Of a DNA stretch of 64,000 bases, positions 61,798-64,000 are shown one piece after another. Each line of letters begins with the position of its first letter. Positions within the stretch are counted from its first letter, which is position 1. Source of the stretch: Saxidomus purpurata (taxonomy: Eukaryota > Mollusca > Bivalvia > Venerida > Veneridae); assembly GCA_022818135.1 (NCBI GenBank), contig JAFMSR010000008.1, forward strand, positions 6,131,679 to 6,195,678, in the 5' to 3' direction. The notes beneath the pieces are model-generated. The model was not told where the DNA came from and did no database searches. It worked only from the letters and a program-made list of their open reading frames with translations. Position numbers and translations under genes: made by a program.

Positions 61798-62662
61798 TAT
61801 TAGCTCACCTGATCACAAAGTGCCTAAAGTGAGTTATAATTGAGACTGCCTGATCTCCAACATCTGTTGTCTGGCCACACTCACCTTATGATCACTTCAG
61901 AGGCCACATATATGGTCCAATCTTCATGAAACTTGGTCATAATGTATGTCTGCATGAAATTTTGGAGTATGAAACTTGGTCACAGTGGTTCAAAAAGTAG
62001 GTCACCAGGTCAAATAATAGAGAAACCTTGTGAACACTGTAGAGGCCACCTTTTAACCCTAACCATTCTAAAAGTTGGTCAGAACATTTCTCTTTACAAT
62101 TTCTAGGTCAAGTTCAAAACTGGGCCACATCAGGTGAAAACCTAGATCACTCAGTCAAATGATATAAAAACCTTCTGAACACTTTAGAAGCTACATTTTA
62201 TTCTCAGTTATCTTGATAATTAATCAGAATTTATGTATTGATGAACACAAGGTAAAGTTCGAAACCGAGTCATGTGGGGTCAAAAACTAGGTCACCAGGT
62301 CAAATCGTAGAAAATGCTTGTGAGCACCCAAGAAGCCTTATTTTGACCCAATCATCATGAAAATTTGTCAGAATGTTTGTCTTTGTGAATTCTATGTCAA
62401 GTTCGAAAATGGGTCATGTGTGATCAGAAATTCAGGTCCCCTGTCAAATCATAGAAACACATTATAAACACTCTAGAAGTCACATTTTGTACTCAGCCAT
62501 CATTAAAAATGGTCAGAATGTTTCTCTTGATGAAGTCAAGGTTAAGTTCAAAACTGGGGTCACATTGGGTCAAAAACTAGGTCGTCAGGTCATATAGAAA
62601 AACCCTGTAAACACTTTGTACCCAGGTGAGCGATAAAGGGCCATCTTGGCCATCTTGTTTTA
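61798..62662 (+). mobile_element. HINE-like element, family A, copy A3
   Basis: Begins ATTAGCTCACCTGATCACAA and ends CAGGTGAGCGATAAAGGGCCA-TCT-TGGCCATCTTGTTTT (split by its hairpin loop). The body has the same GGTCA..AAAACTAGGTCACCAGG units as A1 and A2, more diverged. Confidence 0.75.
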
Positions 62663-62689
62663 CAAGGCAAGTGGTCATCCTGGCTTTAT

Positions 62690-63330
62690 CACAGTGCATT
62701 ATGTTTGTGTAAACTTTTATTTTGTGTCGCCTCAGAAATGGGGTGATGTCCAGGGATCACCTCACTCTGTCTTATTGGTCACTCTGCTTTTCTCTGATTT
62801 GCTTAAAGTGTTTTTGGTCTGTGCATTGTAAATCCCTAAAAAAGATTGTCCAAAATTGGTACATAGTCTTGGAACGCAAAGAAATAACAAGAAGACAGTG
62901 CAGAAAACAAGTAACATAACTCTTGCATTACTACTTTTTAAGTTATTTCCCCTTTTAATATTTATTCAGTTTTCTTACAGCAATAGGCAACACATGTGCT
63001 ACTTAAATTTCAACAAAATGGTTGTTTTTGAAGGTCACAGCGAATATTTGAATTTAAATTTAACTTTGTATAGTAATAGTTGTTTGTGTTCAACTCATGT
63101 CCATTACTTTTTACCTCACCTGTTAACAAAGTGCTCAGTGTGAGTTATTTTGACAGTACAACTGTGTTACAGGACAATGTGCTTTCTACACAGCAGAAAG
63201 GGGTAGTCCAGGACCTCACTCTGTCTTATTGGTGCTTTTCTCCAAAAAAGTGGTTTCCCCCCTGCTTGTAAAAGGCCATGTGCATTGAAAAGCAAAGAAA
63301 AAAAAATAAAAGTTCTTGATAGTATTTTTC
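62690..63330 (+). repeat. Two related repeat copies, the second with a family A head
   Basis: CCTCACTCTGTCTTATTGGT occurs near 62759 and 63213 within longer similar stretches (GTGCATTG...AAGCAAAGAAA). At 63113 a head ACCTCACCTG...AAGTGCTCAGTGTGAGTT matches the 5' end of family A, so this is likely a decayed, partial element pair. Confidence 0.5.
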
Positions 63331-63456
63331 CCTTTTAAACTTTGTTGACTTAAAATCCTTAAGCAGATGGGCATTTCTTGTATAGTTGTTGGTTCTATGT
63401 CCCTTTTTACATCTATTAAAAAAAATACAAGACAATTAAATTCTCCCCCTTAAATT

Positions 63457-63550
63457 TTTTTATTATTTTTTTAAAAATTTTTTTTAAAAAAATTTATAAA
63501 AAAAAAAAAAAAAAAAACCCCCCCCAACCCCCCCCCCCCCCAAAAAAAAG
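63457..63550. other. Poly-T/A/C low-quality block
   Basis: T and A runs followed by C runs; same appearance as the blocks at 31978, 40527 and 46265. Confidence 0.65.
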
Positions 63551-63891
63551 GTGTGTGACACTAGAAAGATATCAATTAAATGAAAACTTAGACAATTGTT
63601 ATAAGATAAATAATACTGTTACATGTTCAGGAAAGCTTTAAAAAACTTATAGAAACTTATAGGAAAAAAACCTAGGAAATTTTATATTTTTATGAAGTTC
63701 TATGATTTCATGTGTTACTGTATTCTATTTGCTTACTGTTGTCAAAAATACTATTTTTGTTGGTGCTGTGCTTTCACATGATTACATGTATTTTGTTTTA
63801 CTTAATTTTTAAGTTACAGAGTGATTTATTGTATGTACTTATCGGAGCACTTTCATCATTGGTGACATTTTGTCAGAGTGTATTATGTTTT

Positions 63892-64000
63892 TAAGCTCAC
63901 CTGAGCAAAAATTGCTTATGGAGAGCTATTATTGTGTTTTGCTTAATATTTGTAGTCTTGCATTGTTAGGTTATGATACTCTCGATAATAATTTCCCAAA
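63892..64000 (+). mobile_element. HINE-like element, family A, 5' end, cut by window edge
   Basis: TTTTTAAGCTCACCTGAGCA then TTGCTTATGGAGAGCTATTATTG matches the 5' end of copies A1-A3. The rest lies beyond 64000. Confidence 0.65.

Overview
The window is animal nuclear DNA: AT-rich, intron-dense and packed with non-autonomous repeats. The repeat types (tRNA-derived SINEs, elements opening TTTTAGCTC and closing with a small hairpin plus TCTTGTTT, and bodies rich in AGGTCA motifs) are ones I associate with molluscs, especially bivalves. I cannot name a species. There are no prokaryotic features.

The window holds one real gene, on the + strand: the 5' half of a neurobeachin/LRBA-family gene (Drosophila rugose, C. 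elegans sel-2). I assembled 31 coding exons by reading frame, splice sites, phase continuity and remembered vertebrate NBEA/LRBA sequence. They run from the ATG at 5787 to about 61757 and give about 1545 residues in one unbroken frame. The product covers the N-terminal helical repeats, the concanavalin A-like (LamG) domain, the DUF4704/armadillo-like region, a variable acidic linker, the conserved RIPEF-to-RDILEP block and the start of a second disordered linker. The PH-like, BEACH and WD40 domains must lie beyond the right edge.

Layout. 1-5640: intergenic, with two decayed LINE fragments (minus at 2128-2430, plus at 5117-5413). 5640-5786: promoter/5' UTR with an ETS-like site. 5787-5945: exon 1. 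5946-28906: a 23 kb first intron made largely of mobile elements (hAT-like, Helentron/HINE-like, tRNA-SINEs, palindromic MITEs, a PIF/Harbinger-like element with 40-bp perfect inverted repeats and an unknown 70-codon ORF). 28907-61757: exons 2-31, with TTAA- and TA-flanked MITEs, more HINE-like elements and minisatellites between them. 61763-64000: intron or 3' flank with three more copies of one HINE-like family.

The most notable points are: a 34-bp minisatellite that has copied the 3' end of exon 18 with its splice donor 13 times; a symmetric 24-nt microexon whose skipping restores a cysteine context I recall from vertebrates; two repeat families with the same end architecture, one nested in the other; 145-147 bp periodicity in unrelated elements; and ~60-bp retroposon insertions with clean target-site duplications. 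Several homopolymer blocks look like assembly artefacts.
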